Of a stretch of 64,000 nt of DNA, positions 43,881-53,137 are shown in pieces (within the stretch, counting starts at the first letter, position 1; each line of letters starts with the position of its first letter). This stretch comes from B25-G16 sp964549945. Lineage in GTDB: Bacteria; Desulfobacterota; DSM-4660; Desulfatiglandales; B25-G16. Below the pieces are notes generated by a model. That model made no database searches, was not told the origin of the DNA, and was given only the letters and a program-made list of their open reading frames with translations. The stretch covers positions 66,709 to 130,708 of the forward strand of contig CAZJXD010000003.1 in NCBI GenBank assembly GCA_964549945.1. Direction: 5' to 3'. Position numbers and translations under genes: made by a program.

Positions 43881-46541
43881 TTAATCCCCCGATCCCTCAA
43901 TCTCCTCAATCATCTCATATGCCTTGGAGAGGACCTTTTTTAGCTCCGAGGCCTTTGTGCCGCCCCCCTCTGCCATATCCCTCCTGCCCCCTCCTCTCCC
44001 GCCAACGAGGACGGAGAGGTTCCTGATAATCTGGCCAGCGTGAAATCGTTCGGTCAGGTCCGGCGTGACCCTGCACAGCAGGAACACCTTGCCATCGCCC
44101 CGGGCACCGAGCACTATGATGCCGGAGCCCAGTTTATCTCTCAGGTGATCACCGAATTCCCTCAGATCTCTGGGGCTACCCACTGCGATCTCCTGGCTTA
44201 TCACCCTGATTCCGTTTACCTCCCTGGCGGTGCCGATGAGCTCCTCGGATTGTCTGGTCGCGAGCCTGGATTTGAGGGATTCGATCTCGCGGTCCCTTTC
44301 CTTCTGCTCCCGGATGAGATGTTCGACCCGTGTGATGAGCTGTTCCGGCGTGGTTTTCAGGATGCTCGCTATGGTCTTGAGGTTGTCCGTTTCCTTTTGA
44401 ATTTCCCTGATGGCACCCTCGCCAGTGAGGGCCTCAATCCTCCTGATGCCCGAGGAAACCGCTCCTTCACTCAATATAAGGAAGGCACCGATATCTCCCG
44501 TGGCGTGCACATGAGTTCCTCCGCAGAGCTCCCTGCTCAGGCCTTCCCCCACGGTCACGAGCCGCACCTCGTCGCCGTATCGTTCCTCAAAAAGCGCAAT
44601 CGCATCCTGTCGAAACGCCTCATCCCTCGGCATCACGCGGGTGGTGACCGGGAGATTCCTCTGGATGGTGAGGTTCACGATCATCTCGACCTCTTGTAAT
44701 CTCTCGTGGGGTATTTGGGCGAAATGGGTGAAGTCGAACCTCATCCTGTCAGGTCCCACGTGCGATCCCGCCTGTTTCACATGCTCTCCCAGGGTCTCCC
44801 TCAACGCGGCCTGAAGCAGATGGGTCGCCGTGTGATTATGGGCGGTATTGGTTCTCCTTCGTTCATCAACGGCTGCCTCGACCGCGTCTCCTGTGGAGAT
44901 TGCGCCCTCAACGATCGTTGCCTTGTGCACCACGAGGTTGGTCAGGTATCTGGCCGTGTCGGCGACCTCAATCCTCGCGTTCTCATTGCTGATCCACCCC
45001 GTATCTCCCACCTGGCCGCCGGCCTTGCTGTAGAAGGGGCTTTGATCAAGGATGATCTCTATCTCCTCTCCTTTATGGGCTGAATCGACCTCCTGACCCT
45101 CCCTGAGCAACGAGAGTACGTTCGCCCTCGCCGTGAGGGCATCATAACCCAGGAATTCCGTGCCGATGCCTCTCGCCTCAAGCCTTATGTAGACCTCGGG
45201 CACCTCCTCCTCGCCGCTCCCCCTCCAACTTCTCTGAGAGGCGGCCCTCTGCTCGGACATGGCCCGATCGAATCCTCCCATGTCAACAGTGAGGTCCTCC
45301 TCCCTGGCGATATCCTGGACCAGGTCAGGGGGAAACCCGAAGGTGTCATAGAGCCTGAACACCAGTGCACCAGGGATGGTGCGCTCGCTCTTGGCGCGCA
45401 ACTCATCAAGGCCTCCCTTTAAAAGGGAGAGGCCGTGGAAGAGGGTGTCGGCGAACCTCTTCTCCTCGTTGATCACCACTTCATGGATGAATTTCCTCGA
45501 TTGGATGAGCTCCGGATAGTCGCTTCCCATCTCATCGGCGACCTTGTCCGTGAGACGATAGAGGAAGGGGTCTTTTAGGCCAAGGATCTGGCCGTATCGT
45601 ATGGCCCGGCGAATGATCCTCCTGAGCACGTAGCCCCTGCCCTCGTTGGAAGGCATGATCCCGTCGGCGATCAGAAACGCAGCGGCCCTGCTGTGATCGG
45701 CAACCACCTTGAACGAGATATCGCTTTTCTTATCCTGGCCGTATCGAATCCCTGCCAGCTCCTCGGTGAGCCTTGTGATCTCCGAGAACAGATCAGTTTC
45801 ATAGTTAGATGAGACTCCCTGCATGACCGCGGCCAGCCTCTCAAGGCCCATGCCTGTATCGATATTCTTGCTGGCCAGCGGGGTCAGCGTGCCGTCGGGC
45901 CCTCTGTCGAACTGGGTGAAGACCAGGTTCCATAGCTCGAGGTACCTGTCGCACTCACAGCCTACCTGACAATCGGGTTTGCCGCAGCCGGCCTCCGGGC
46001 CTTGATCGAAGTAGATCTCCGAGCAAGGGCCGCACGGCCCAGTTTCCCCCATGGCCCAGAAATTCTCCTCCTCTCCGAATCGGAAGATCTTCTCGGGGGG
46101 AACCCCGATCCTTTCATTCCATATCTCATACGCCTCATCGTCATCCGTGTAGATGGAGACCCACAGCTTTTCCTCGGGCAGCCCGTATCCGATGGTCAGC
46201 AGTTCCCAGGCCATGTCAATGGCCCCTTCTTTGAAGTAATCGCCGAAGGAGAAGTTCCCCAGCATCTCGAAGAAGGTATGATGCCGATTGGTGTAGCCCA
46301 CCTCATCTAGGTCGTTGTGTTTTCCTCCCGCCCTCACGCATTTCTGGGAACTCGCCGCCCTCGTATAGGACCTCTTCTCCAGGCCGAGGAAGAGGTTCTT
46401 GAATGGGACCATGCCGGCATTGGTGAAAAGCAGCGTTGGATCATCCCTTGGAATCAACGAGGCGCTCATCACTATCTCGTGGCCCTGTTTTCTGAAGTAC
46501 TGCAAGAATGTATCCCTGATTTCCCTGCTATCCATATTCAT
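43881..46541 (-). CDS. alaS: Alanyl-tRNA synthetase
   Basis: 886 residues, full length. Class II catalytic core at the N-terminus (RDTFLQYFRKQGHEIV, FTNAGMVPFKNLFLG, VGYTNRHHTFFEMLGNFSFG), the editing domain with HNHTATHLLQ (HxxxH) and ELCGGTHVHATGDIG (CxxxH), and the C-terminal oligomerisation domain ending in a glycine-rich GGRGGGRRDMAEGGG stretch typical of AlaRS. GGGAG lies 9 bases before the ATG. An 84-bp copy of its start and upstream region occurs again at 49073-49156. Confidence 0.98.
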   Translation of the reverse strand: MNMDSREIRDTFLQYFRKQGHEIVMSASLIPRDDPTLLFTNAGMVPFKNLFLGLEKRSYTRAASSQKCVRAGGKHNDLDEVGYTNRHHTFFEMLGNFSFGDYFKEGAIDMAWELLTIGYGLPEEKLWVSIYTDDDEAYEIWNERIGVPPEKIFRFGEEENFWAMGETGPCGPCSEIYFDQGPEAGCGKPDCQVGCECDRYLELWNLVFTQFDRGPDGTLTPLASKNIDTGMGLERLAAVMQGVSSNYETDLFSEITRLTEELAGIRYGQDKKSDISFKVVADHSRAAAFLIADGIMPSNEGRGYVLRRIIRRAIRYGQILGLKDPFLYRLTDKVADEMGSDYPELIQSRKFIHEVVINEEKRFADTLFHGLSLLKGGLDELRAKSERTIPGALVFRLYDTFGFPPDLVQDIAREEDLTVDMGGFDRAMSEQRAASQRSWRGSGEEEVPEVYIRLEARGIGTEFLGYDALTARANVLSLLREGQEVDSAHKGEEIEIILDQSPFYSKAGGQVGDTGWISNENARIEVADTARYLTNLVVHKATIVEGAISTGDAVEAAVDERRRTNTAHNHTATHLLQAALRETLGEHVKQAGSHVGPDRMRFDFTHFAQIPHERLQEVEMIVNLTIQRNLPVTTRVMPRDEAFRQDAIALFEERYGDEVRLVTVGEGLSRELCGGTHVHATGDIGAFLILSEGAVSSGIRRIEALTGEGAIREIQKETDNLKTIASILKTTPEQLITRVEHLIREQKERDREIESLKSRLATRQSEELIGTAREVNGIRVISQEIAVGSPRDLREFGDHLRDKLGSGIIVLGARGDGKVFLLCRVTPDLTERFHAGQIIRNLSVLVGGRGGGRRDMAEGGGTKASELKKVLSKAYEMIEEIEGSGD

Positions 46542-46624
46542 ATGATAAGAACTCCCTTTTTATAGGTCGAAGCATAGGCGATTTTGCCTTGTGTGTAAAG
46601 GGTGAAGTGAATGCATTATGTGGT
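46541..46624. repeat. 84-bp direct repeat, copy 1 (alaS upstream region)
   Basis: Runs from the alaS start codon outward. About 79 of 84 bases match 49073-49156 in the same orientation. A further 17-base match (46741-46757 with 49157-49173) shows that copy 2 equals copy 1 with about 116 bases missing. Confidence 0.9.
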
Positions 46625-47117
46625 ATACCTTCATTTTAAGCGGAGATGAGATCGAGGATGGGAAGGCATTCAAAGGTGGGAAAGGGAGAGCTGGGGCCAT
46701 AGATTCGTGGAAAGGACGAAAGTTACTCGAAAAAAGGATATACCTCTCGCCTGACATTGCTGTAATAACCATACTACCTGACCATCTGCTCCCCCTTGTT
46801 GGGGACATGGGAGCACATGGCCGTTCCCCCGTTAAATAGACGAATTGAATTTCAGGAGATTTTTGGAAGCAAAAGCTTGCAATGAAGCTAACGCAAAATG
46901 AGCATGTCTATATTTAACAGGGCAGGGCCATTCGAGGGCGTCAAAGACCTTCTCCTGTTTTACAATGGAATCATGGGTTGCCTTGCCTATTTATTGGGCA
47001 CGCCGAATTTAATGGCTAAAGTCTCTATAATCAACCTTTTTGCCCTCTTATCGGGGTTGATTGCACTCTGGCAAAGCCCTTGAATCCTCTTGGTCATTTG
47101 GTTAAAATCCGTTTCCG
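46625..47117. other. Upstream region of alaS, no gene seen
   Basis: 493 bases between alaS and the C_GCAxxG gene on the same strand, so the alaS promoter should lie here. Several short frames are chance-like. No T-box or other leader was recognised. Confidence 0.3.
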
Positions 47118-47750
47118 CTAGCCTAACCTTAGGGGGGGTGTCCCCGGGAGAACTCGTTTAGGGGGTTCCTGAGAAACCTCTCCCCATCGCACCATTGTCC
47201 CTACAACAAATTCAATGAAATGTCTGCATATGTGTTCTTTTCCATACCATGTCCGAAGAATAATCTCATTTTCTTCTGGTGTTCTATCGTGAAGTCCGGT
47301 TAGAACTCCGCAGTTAATGGAACCAAATTTGCTATTGAACACGTAAGCGAGATCACGGATATAAGGCATAATCGCCTGGCAGGCAATTCTTTCTTCATGC
47401 TCTGTACGCGGTTCGAGTGCTCGGTAAGCCATTAGACCCATTGCAATGACACCGCCTGATATTGCGCCGCATATCTCGCCTAGGCAGACACCACCGCGGA
47501 AGCCAGTGGCAATCCAGAAGGGCAGATCACCGCCCGGCAAATCATAGGCTTCCTGTAGTACTTTAATTGTAGTTGGGGCACAATGATTCCATTGCGCCAA
47601 CATTGTTATGGGGTGATCCCATTCTGCCCTTTCCATAAAGAAGTCATGCGCCTTTTTTACCGCCTCATCGCTCGATATTTTGGGCTTGGGGTATCTCATC
47701 TTTAGGATAGCAGCATCAACATCTTCAGGGGTAATTTCACGATTTATCAT
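47118..47750 (-). CDS. C_GCAxxG_C_C-family putative redox protein
   Basis: 210 residues. Spaced Cys fit the C_GCAxxG_C_C family: WNHCAPTTIKVL, then GGVCLGEICGAISGGVIAMG, then ACQAIMP and INCGVLTG, then HICRHFIEFVV. The family is found in anaerobes, is thought to have a redox or metal-binding role, and has no settled function. GAGGAGG precedes the ATG. It lies 116 bases downstream of the dehydrogenase gene at 47867-48754 on the same strand, possibly one unit. Confidence 0.78.
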   Translation of the reverse strand: MINREITPEDVDAAILKMRYPKPKISSDEAVKKAHDFFMERAEWDHPITMLAQWNHCAPTTIKVLQEAYDLPGGDLPFWIATGFRGGVCLGEICGAISGGVIAMGLMAYRALEPRTEHEERIACQAIMPYIRDLAYVFNSKFGSINCGVLTGLHDRTPEENEIILRTWYGKEHICRHFIEFVVGTMVRWGEVSQEPPKRVLPGTPPLRLG

Positions 47751-47866
47751 TTTTTCCTCCTCTGTTAACCTATTCTAAGGCTGAGCTTTATAAGCTATTA
47801 ACTGCCGCGTCATTTTTAGCAAGTTCCCCTGATATTCATCGGGTACAGGGCTGTGGCTTTTTTGTA

Positions 47867-48754
47867 TCAGGAAGGACCCGACAAATCACTGTAAAAAGAG
47901 ATGAGGGCCGAAATATCCCAGTTACCGCGGCCTTTCGCGACCTGCGTGGCCAGGGCCTGGGCATGCAAGCTGCTGAGGAATAAGGGCTGGTTCAGCCGCG
48001 TGCCCATCGCAAGCATCAGCTGGACATCTTTGCGGTGCGATGAAAGTGTGCCTTCCGGCGGCAGAAAATCCTTTTCGATCATCTTCAGCCCTTTCATATC
48101 CATGGCCTTTGAATAGGCGGCGGATTTCTTAAGAACCTCCAGCAGCCGATACAGGTCCATGCCGGCTTTTCTGGCAAGCGACAGACCTTCCGCAAGGACC
48201 ATGCGATTCAGGCCGAGCACCAGGTTGACGATCAGCTTCATAGTAGCCCCCGCCCCATTCTTGCCGAGGTAGAAGGTTTCCTTGCCCAGATGGTCGAAAA
48301 TGGTTTTGCACTCGTCAAATATCTTTTCTTGCCCGCCGACCATGAAGGTGATATCTCGCTCGGCGCACATCTTGCTGGTGCCGCTGATGGTAGCATCCAG
48401 CATCTCTACCCCTTTTTCTCTCAACTGCCCGGCCAATGCTTCCGACTTGATCGGATCTGCAGTGGTCGTATCAATCAAAATCAATCCCTTGGCATGGCCG
48501 TCGAATAGTCTAAGAGTGTTCCTGACCACGTCCTCGACCACATCGGAGTTGGGCAGGGACAACATAACGACATCCACTTGGCCGGCAATTTCTTCCGGCT
48601 TTTTTACTTCTTGACCCCCCGCCGCGACAATGGGGGGAATTTTACTCGGGTCGGCATCGTATCCGAATACCTGGAATCCGTCTGAAAGCAGATTCCTGAC
48701 CATGCCGCCGCCCATTAACCCAAGGCCGATAAAACCGATCCTGCTTATTGCCAT
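47867..48754 (-). CDS. 3-hydroxyisobutyrate dehydrogenase-family NAD(P)-dependent oxidoreductase
   Basis: 295 residues. The N-terminal dinucleotide site reads GFIGLGLMGGGMVRNL; the substrate motif DATISGTSKMCAERD and the catalytic-Lys segment GAGATMKLIVN follow. Beta-hydroxyacid dehydrogenase family (HIBADH, tartronate semialdehyde reductase, GLYR). Normal length. AAAGGAG precedes the ATG. Substrate unknown. Confidence 0.9.
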   Translation of the reverse strand: MAISRIGFIGLGLMGGGMVRNLLSDGFQVFGYDADPSKIPPIVAAGGQEVKKPEEIAGQVDVVMLSLPNSDVVEDVVRNTLRLFDGHAKGLILIDTTTADPIKSEALAGQLREKGVEMLDATISGTSKMCAERDITFMVGGQEKIFDECKTIFDHLGKETFYLGKNGAGATMKLIVNLVLGLNRMVLAEGLSLARKAGMDLYRLLEVLKKSAAYSKAMDMKGLKMIEKDFLPPEGTLSSHRKDVQLMLAMGTRLNQPLFLSSLHAQALATQVAKGRGNWDISALISFYSDLSGPS

Positions 48755-48875
48755 GCAACTTCTCCTTTGCTCATTATAGAAACATACTCATGATGTCTAT
48801 TGAATTATAGACTCCTCGGTAATCCTGCCGTCAACGGCGCGAAACCTCTTCAGTCATTCTTTAAAGTAACGCCGC

Positions 48876-49061
48876 CTAAGGCGAAATTACCACCTTCATC
48901 ACAGTTTCCTTTAGGGCCTGCATAAGCCTCAACCCCTGCTCAACCTCCTCGAGCTTCAAGCGGTGGCTGATAAGCTCCGTCACATCGACGGCGCCCGATT
49001 GAATAAATCGGGTCACGCCAGGGATCGCTTCAGACCCTCTATAGGACTGTGATCCCCGCAT
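48876..49061 (-). pseudogene. C-terminal remnant of a zinc-type alcohol/threonine dehydrogenase
   Basis: About 55 residues (PGVTRFIQSGAVDVTELISH, then RLKLEEVEQGLRLMQ, KETVMKVVISP) match the last helix and strand of medium-chain dehydrogenases of about 340 residues. The rest of the gene is absent: just upstream the sequence passes into a copy of the alaS upstream region. The gene was cut by a rearrangement. Confidence 0.75.
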
Positions 49062-49072
49062 TTCAAGTTCTC

Positions 49073-49156
49073 TATGATAAGGACTCCCTTTTTATAGGTC
49101 GAGGTATAGGCGATTTTGCCTCGTGTGTAAAGGGTGAAGTGAACGCATTATGTGGT
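49073..49156. repeat. 84-bp direct repeat, copy 2
   Basis: Same orientation as 46541-46624, with about five mismatches, starting at the same TATGATAAG at the alaS start codon. It adjoins the dehydrogenase remnant, and together they mark a rearrangement point. The rest of 49157-49445 holds a small GCGTG/CACGC hairpin near 49240 and no gene. Confidence 0.9.
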
Positions 49157-49445
49157 TACCTCTCGCCTGACATCGCCACCCAATTGGGAAAATTAGGCGT
49201 GGTGGCCTTCCAGAGGCGGGTAGCCCTCTGGATACCTATCTGCGTGCGGTCACGCACAGGCAGGCTCAGGGCCGACAAATAAGGACTCGTTCGACCTAGA
49301 GGCTCTCGACAGGTTATCGGAATCGGGGAACCGGGAGGTCGAGTAATCCCATCGTAGCTACCCCGTCAGTCATTTGCTCAGCAGGATCGGAAGACTGTTC
49401 ACTGTTGCGCCACAGGCTAGGCAGAAGATTCAATAATAATCAACC

Positions 49446-51014
49446 TCAAAGAGGGCGATAAAACCCATTGATGATTTCTACCAGTCCCCACCGGACTCCT
49501 TCGGGCTGGCTGCTGAAGGAGGGCATCGCCGTACCCTGGTAACCGTTCGTGATCACCTCAAAGGCCCTCTTGGGCGATAGATTATACACGGTGAAATCTT
49601 GAGGTTTGGGCCTGAACCTTTGAGAGAGATTCGACCCCTTGCCATCCGTCCCGTGGCAGGATGAGCACGTTTTGGCGAAGATGCTCTGGGCCTGTTTGTG
49701 CTCCGATTTGGAAACTTGAACGGATGGTGCTTCAGGAGAATGCGAGAGATGATACCTGTTATCCAGATAGGCGTACAGATCGTTCAGCTTATCCCTGTCA
49801 AAAAAAGTGAAGTACGGCATGGCAGATCCGGGGACACCTTTTACCAATAGTTCTCGAAAATATGCCTTGGTTGTTCTTATGGCAGAAAGATCCTCCGGTG
49901 AAATCGTAAGATTTTTTGCCTCCGGCCCTTTGCCATCGGCATCTTCACCGTGGCAGAAGGCGCAGCCTTGCAGATAGATCACATCCCCCCTGTCATAGAT
50001 GACAGCGAGGTCCGATTTGTATCTCTGAAGAGCTTCTTGCGTGTAGGGTTGTAGTTTCTTTGCATAGGTCGAGGCATTGGCCCTCAGTTGCCCACTGAAA
50101 GGCAAGAGATTCCGATCTTGAATGGACTTTCTTGCCACCACCATAGACGCCAGGATCACTATGAGTATCGGCACGACTGATTTTACCGTTAAGGGAAGAT
50201 CTTTGCTCGAATTGAAATAGATCATCCAAAGCAAAAAGGCCGTGGCAATGACTCCTAGTATCAAAGAGATATTGATAACGCTATCCGGTCTTTTCGGCAA
50301 GAAAGCATACAGCGATATTCCCAGGACAAACTGGAGCAAGATCCCTGCAACGATCCATTTGAGAAGAGATGCGCGCTTCTCCCTTTTTTCTATCGTTGAG
50401 AAGAGATAATGAAAGACAGCGCCGAATACGATAGCAGCCCCTAAGATATGCAAGTATCTCAAGAGCCCGTACAAAACAAAAGGACCCTGCAGGTTGTAGC
50501 CGTTTTTTACGATCGTGTGCCATGCATCAGGATTTTCACCGATGACCAGGGCCGCAACAAATACGCCGGCGACAGCAAGCAGCAAAAAGAGGGCAGTAAC
50601 CCCAAACGCCAGATGGAGACGGTGGTGAACCTCTATCTTATGACCAAGGGTATCGAAGGAGAGGAATGCGATTATTAAAAAAGGTATGATCAGCATCCAG
50701 AAAGGAGCTATAAAATTAATAGCCGTAAAAAAGGGGACGGCAAACTCTAATTGAATCAAGAGCAAAGGTGCCACCCCCAGGACGACTGTCAGCGACTTGT
50801 GAGCGAGAAAGGTCTTTAAGATCTCCTTGTCCCATCTCAACTCATGGAGCCTTTTACCATACCAGGCATGGACAAAATAGAAGAGGGCCAGGACAGCGGT
50901 GCCCAAGGTGAGGAGCACAAAGAGCATGTGGAGCGTAAATGTGGTGAGAAGAAGACCTCGCAGCACGGAGTCGGCCAGTGGTTTTTTGAGAAGGATATCA
51001 AACAGGCTATTCAT
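49446..51014 (-). CDS. Cytochrome bd-superfamily-like membrane subunit with two cytochrome c domains
   Basis: 522 residues from the ATG at 51014, overlapping the upstream gene by 8 bases. About eight or nine membrane helices fill the first 300 residues; LHMLFVLLTLGTAVLALFYF resembles the first CydA helix (YHFLFVPLTLG). Two CxxCH sites follow: QGCAFCHGED near residue 345 and KTCSSCHGTDGKG near 440, each a mono-heme c domain outside the membrane. With its partner it looks like the CydA-CydA' type complex with fused cytochrome c, described as alternative members of the bd superfamily. Role in oxygen or another acceptor's reduction is inference. Confidence 0.72.
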   Translation of the reverse strand: MNSLFDILLKKPLADSVLRGLLLTTFTLHMLFVLLTLGTAVLALFYFVHAWYGKRLHELRWDKEILKTFLAHKSLTVVLGVAPLLLIQLEFAVPFFTAINFIAPFWMLIIPFLIIAFLSFDTLGHKIEVHHRLHLAFGVTALFLLLAVAGVFVAALVIGENPDAWHTIVKNGYNLQGPFVLYGLLRYLHILGAAIVFGAVFHYLFSTIEKREKRASLLKWIVAGILLQFVLGISLYAFLPKRPDSVINISLILGVIATAFLLWMIYFNSSKDLPLTVKSVVPILIVILASMVVARKSIQDRNLLPFSGQLRANASTYAKKLQPYTQEALQRYKSDLAVIYDRGDVIYLQGCAFCHGEDADGKGPEAKNLTISPEDLSAIRTTKAYFRELLVKGVPGSAMPYFTFFDRDKLNDLYAYLDNRYHLSHSPEAPSVQVSKSEHKQAQSIFAKTCSSCHGTDGKGSNLSQRFRPKPQDFTVYNLSPKRAFEVITNGYQGTAMPSFSSQPEGVRWGLVEIINGFYRPL

Positions 51015-52374
51015 TGCTTTCCGGATTCCGTAAAGGAGCAAACCGGGAAAGGGGTTTGAGCCCTATTTCTTTATTCGACAGCTGGGAGAAGAATCTCGCC
51101 AAGGTTCGGCGCTCATCGTCTGTCCCTGAAAATGGGGGCATAAAAGGCACCATCTCGTGGGTATGTTTCAGGATGACGAGGATGCCGTCTTCTGTTCTGC
51201 CGCCGAACCTTGCCCGGATATCATTTATCCCCCCGATGGTGTGGCAGGACGAACAATTCCGGGCGAAGAGGTATGCGCCCTGGCTGACAACATCGGGCTT
51301 GGTAACCGTCTTGCTATACCAATAAGCACTTTCGAGAGCGCCGGTCTTGTTAAAAAAAGGGGACTCTGCCAGCAGCACCTGATTCGAGTACATATAACCC
51401 GGAATCAGATAAGGTCCTCTGATGAACTCTCTTATTCGCTCAAATTCCGCTGTGAAGCCGATCGATATGAGAATGACGGGGATGATCAGGATTCTTGATG
51501 GGCGGGCACTACCCTTCAGTCCAAACACCATAAGCAGTAAGAAAAGGATCGCGCCACCACTGTTGGCATACCAGAAGAATTCTGGATATTGAGAAAACCG
51601 GGAAGTCAGGACGGAGAACACGCTGTTGGTTTTATAAGCCGGGGGCACAATGCTGAAATACCACCATGAAAATCCAATAGTGGCGAAAAAACAAATAAGG
51701 GCTATCTTAGAAAGTAACGTTAAGGCTTCTTTACGGAAAGGACTATCTTGGACAGAAAAGAGAAGGAAGGCTATGGAGAATAAGGCGCCAAAGGCAAAAG
51801 ATCCGGCAATTCGCAGGAAGAGTTGAGGAGGAAAGCTCAGGTTAAAGAAACCGGACCAGAAACTCTTGCTCCAGGGCCAGCTTTCGGGGGTGAGCATGAA
51901 TCCGAGGATGCCTGTGATCAGGAAGGCAGAGGCGAGGGCAAGGAGAACGTAGCTCGCTCCGACATAGAGGTGGCGCTTTTTCCGCTGGCCAGTCCATTTA
52001 TCCCACATGAAGTAGTAGATAAGAATGACGCCCACTTCCAAGGTAAAAATGATCCATTCGATAAACCAGGGCCAGAAGAAGACTCGCAATAGTGAACCGA
52101 TGCCTCTCGGTGAGAGAACGCTTGTGATAAACCATATCCCCACTCCCGTAACTGCGCCAACTCCGGTGACGATGATGATGGTTGGTTTGAGGAGGGTTTT
52201 GGCAAAGGTCTCCCAGTGCGGCGAAGATCTCCTGAGACCGAGATATTCTCCGAGGACGATCATTGCCACAACGCCGATGCTGACTCCATGGCTGATAACC
52301 ACGTGGAGCACCGCGTTCAATGCGATAGTCATGCCGTTGCCGAGATAGGGAACCTGAAAGATCGGAAATTCCAA
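51007..52374 (-). CDS. CydA-like membrane subunit with C-terminal cytochrome c
   Basis: 455 residues with about nine membrane helices. LNAVLHVVISHGVSIGVVAM, then VTGVGAVTGVGIWFITSVLS and WFIEWIIFTLEVGVIL, follow the order of CydA (GVATG...FG, IE..AFFLES). A single c-type heme site CSSCH at 374-378 lies in the C-terminal tail. No Q-loop of normal CydA is evident. TTG start with GAAGGAGAAA ahead. It forms an operon with the two-heme subunit. Electrons probably enter or leave through periplasmic cytochromes, not only quinol. Confidence 0.72.
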   Translation of the reverse strand: MEFPIFQVPYLGNGMTIALNAVLHVVISHGVSIGVVAMIVLGEYLGLRRSSPHWETFAKTLLKPTIIIVTGVGAVTGVGIWFITSVLSPRGIGSLLRVFFWPWFIEWIIFTLEVGVILIYYFMWDKWTGQRKKRHLYVGASYVLLALASAFLITGILGFMLTPESWPWSKSFWSGFFNLSFPPQLFLRIAGSFAFGALFSIAFLLFSVQDSPFRKEALTLLSKIALICFFATIGFSWWYFSIVPPAYKTNSVFSVLTSRFSQYPEFFWYANSGGAILFLLLMVFGLKGSARPSRILIIPVILISIGFTAEFERIREFIRGPYLIPGYMYSNQVLLAESPFFNKTGALESAYWYSKTVTKPDVVSQGAYLFARNCSSCHTIGGINDIRARFGGRTEDGILVILKHTHEMVPFMPPFSGTDDERRTLARFFSQLSNKEIGLKPLSRFAPLRNPESNE

Positions 52375-52511
52375 CGAGATTTCTCCTTCGGCTTGGAACG
52401 AGCCCCGGGCTGGCCTCCCAACCTTGGGGGCAGGCCTCTTTTCTTTACATCCTTTTTTTGTCTCAAATCATAGAATAAAACATTATGATTGTCGATAGTT
52501 AGAGGTATTTA

Positions 52512-52655
52512 TCACTTTTTCTTCTTCAATAATTCCTCCAGCACCCCTTTGACCCCTTCTTCGATGAGCCCCGTGCGATTGAGCAGGCCTCCGCTGTATA
52601 TGTTGCCGGCCCGGCGTTTTACCACAATCTCAGCGGTAAAGAACACATTATGGGG
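52512..52655 (-). pseudogene. Possible C-terminal fragment of an unknown protein
   Basis: The minus-strand frame ending at 52512 reads VFFTAEIVVKRRAGNIYSGG and then a helical LIEEGVKGVLEELLKKKK end, which looks like a real protein tail. No start exists in frame, and neighbouring frames also look partly coding, so this may be a decayed gene. Family not recognised. Confidence 0.3.
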
Positions 52656-52797
52656 TCTGCTCTTGAATCATAGTAGTTCAGTACGCATCTAGCGCAGTAC
52701 GAAATAAAGGGTCTTGTCGGCGTCATGGAGAATGATTGGAGCAAGAGTGGCTTAAGGATCAAGGCACACCGCTCAGGTCTGCGAATAGGAAAAGGAA

Positions 52798-52826
52798 AGG
52801 CCCGGATCATTTTAAAATCCGGGCCT
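52798..52826 (-). terminator. Rho-independent terminator downstream of recA
   Basis: AGGCCCGGAT at 52798-52807 and ATCCGGGCCT at 52817-52826 form a perfect 10-bp GC-rich stem with a 9-base loop. On the minus strand it is followed by TTTCCTTTTCC. It lies about 300 bases past the recA stop once the false gap is discounted. Confidence 0.75.
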
Positions 52827-52927
52827 CTTAGTTGGTGGTGGGTATGTGGTGGATTAGGCAGCTATAGTGAACTCAATCAATAAGGAACCTATATACGGGA
52901 TATCAACACAGCAAAGCCAACAAACTA

Positions 52928-53137
52928 GAAAAACGGTGGTTGTGTTTATTGAGTTTCCGCTTGGGGGGTATCCGCTTTTTCTNNNNNNNNNNNNNNNNNN
53001 NNNNNNNNNNNNNNNNNNNNNNNNNNNNNNNNNNNNNNNNNNNNNNNNNNNNNNNNNNNNNNNNNNNNNNNNNNNNNNNNNNGAAAAACGGTGGTTGTGT
53101 TTATTGAGTTTCCGCTTGGGGGGTATCCGCTTTTTCT
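52928..53137. other. 100-N scaffold gap flanked by identical 55-bp ends
   Basis: N occupies 52983-53082, exactly 100 bases. The 55 bases before it (52928-52982) and after it (53083-53137) are identical and include the recA stop. This is the pattern of two contigs that in fact overlap by one assembly k-mer, joined with a fixed-size gap. The true distance is probably 155 bases shorter. Confidence 0.9.

Noticed and set aside
44040..44699. A 219-codon plus-strand frame opposite alaS
   Set aside because: It is the complement of the well-conserved alaS reading frame and shows no family features.
46541..49156. The 84-bp repeats as ends of an insertion sequence
   Set aside because: They contain the alaS start region, are direct rather than inverted, and no transposase lies between them.
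52928..53137. A direct repeat around the N gap as a target-site duplication of a mobile element
   Set aside because: The repeat is exact, 55 bases long and directly abuts a fixed 100-N gap, which points to assembly, not transposition.
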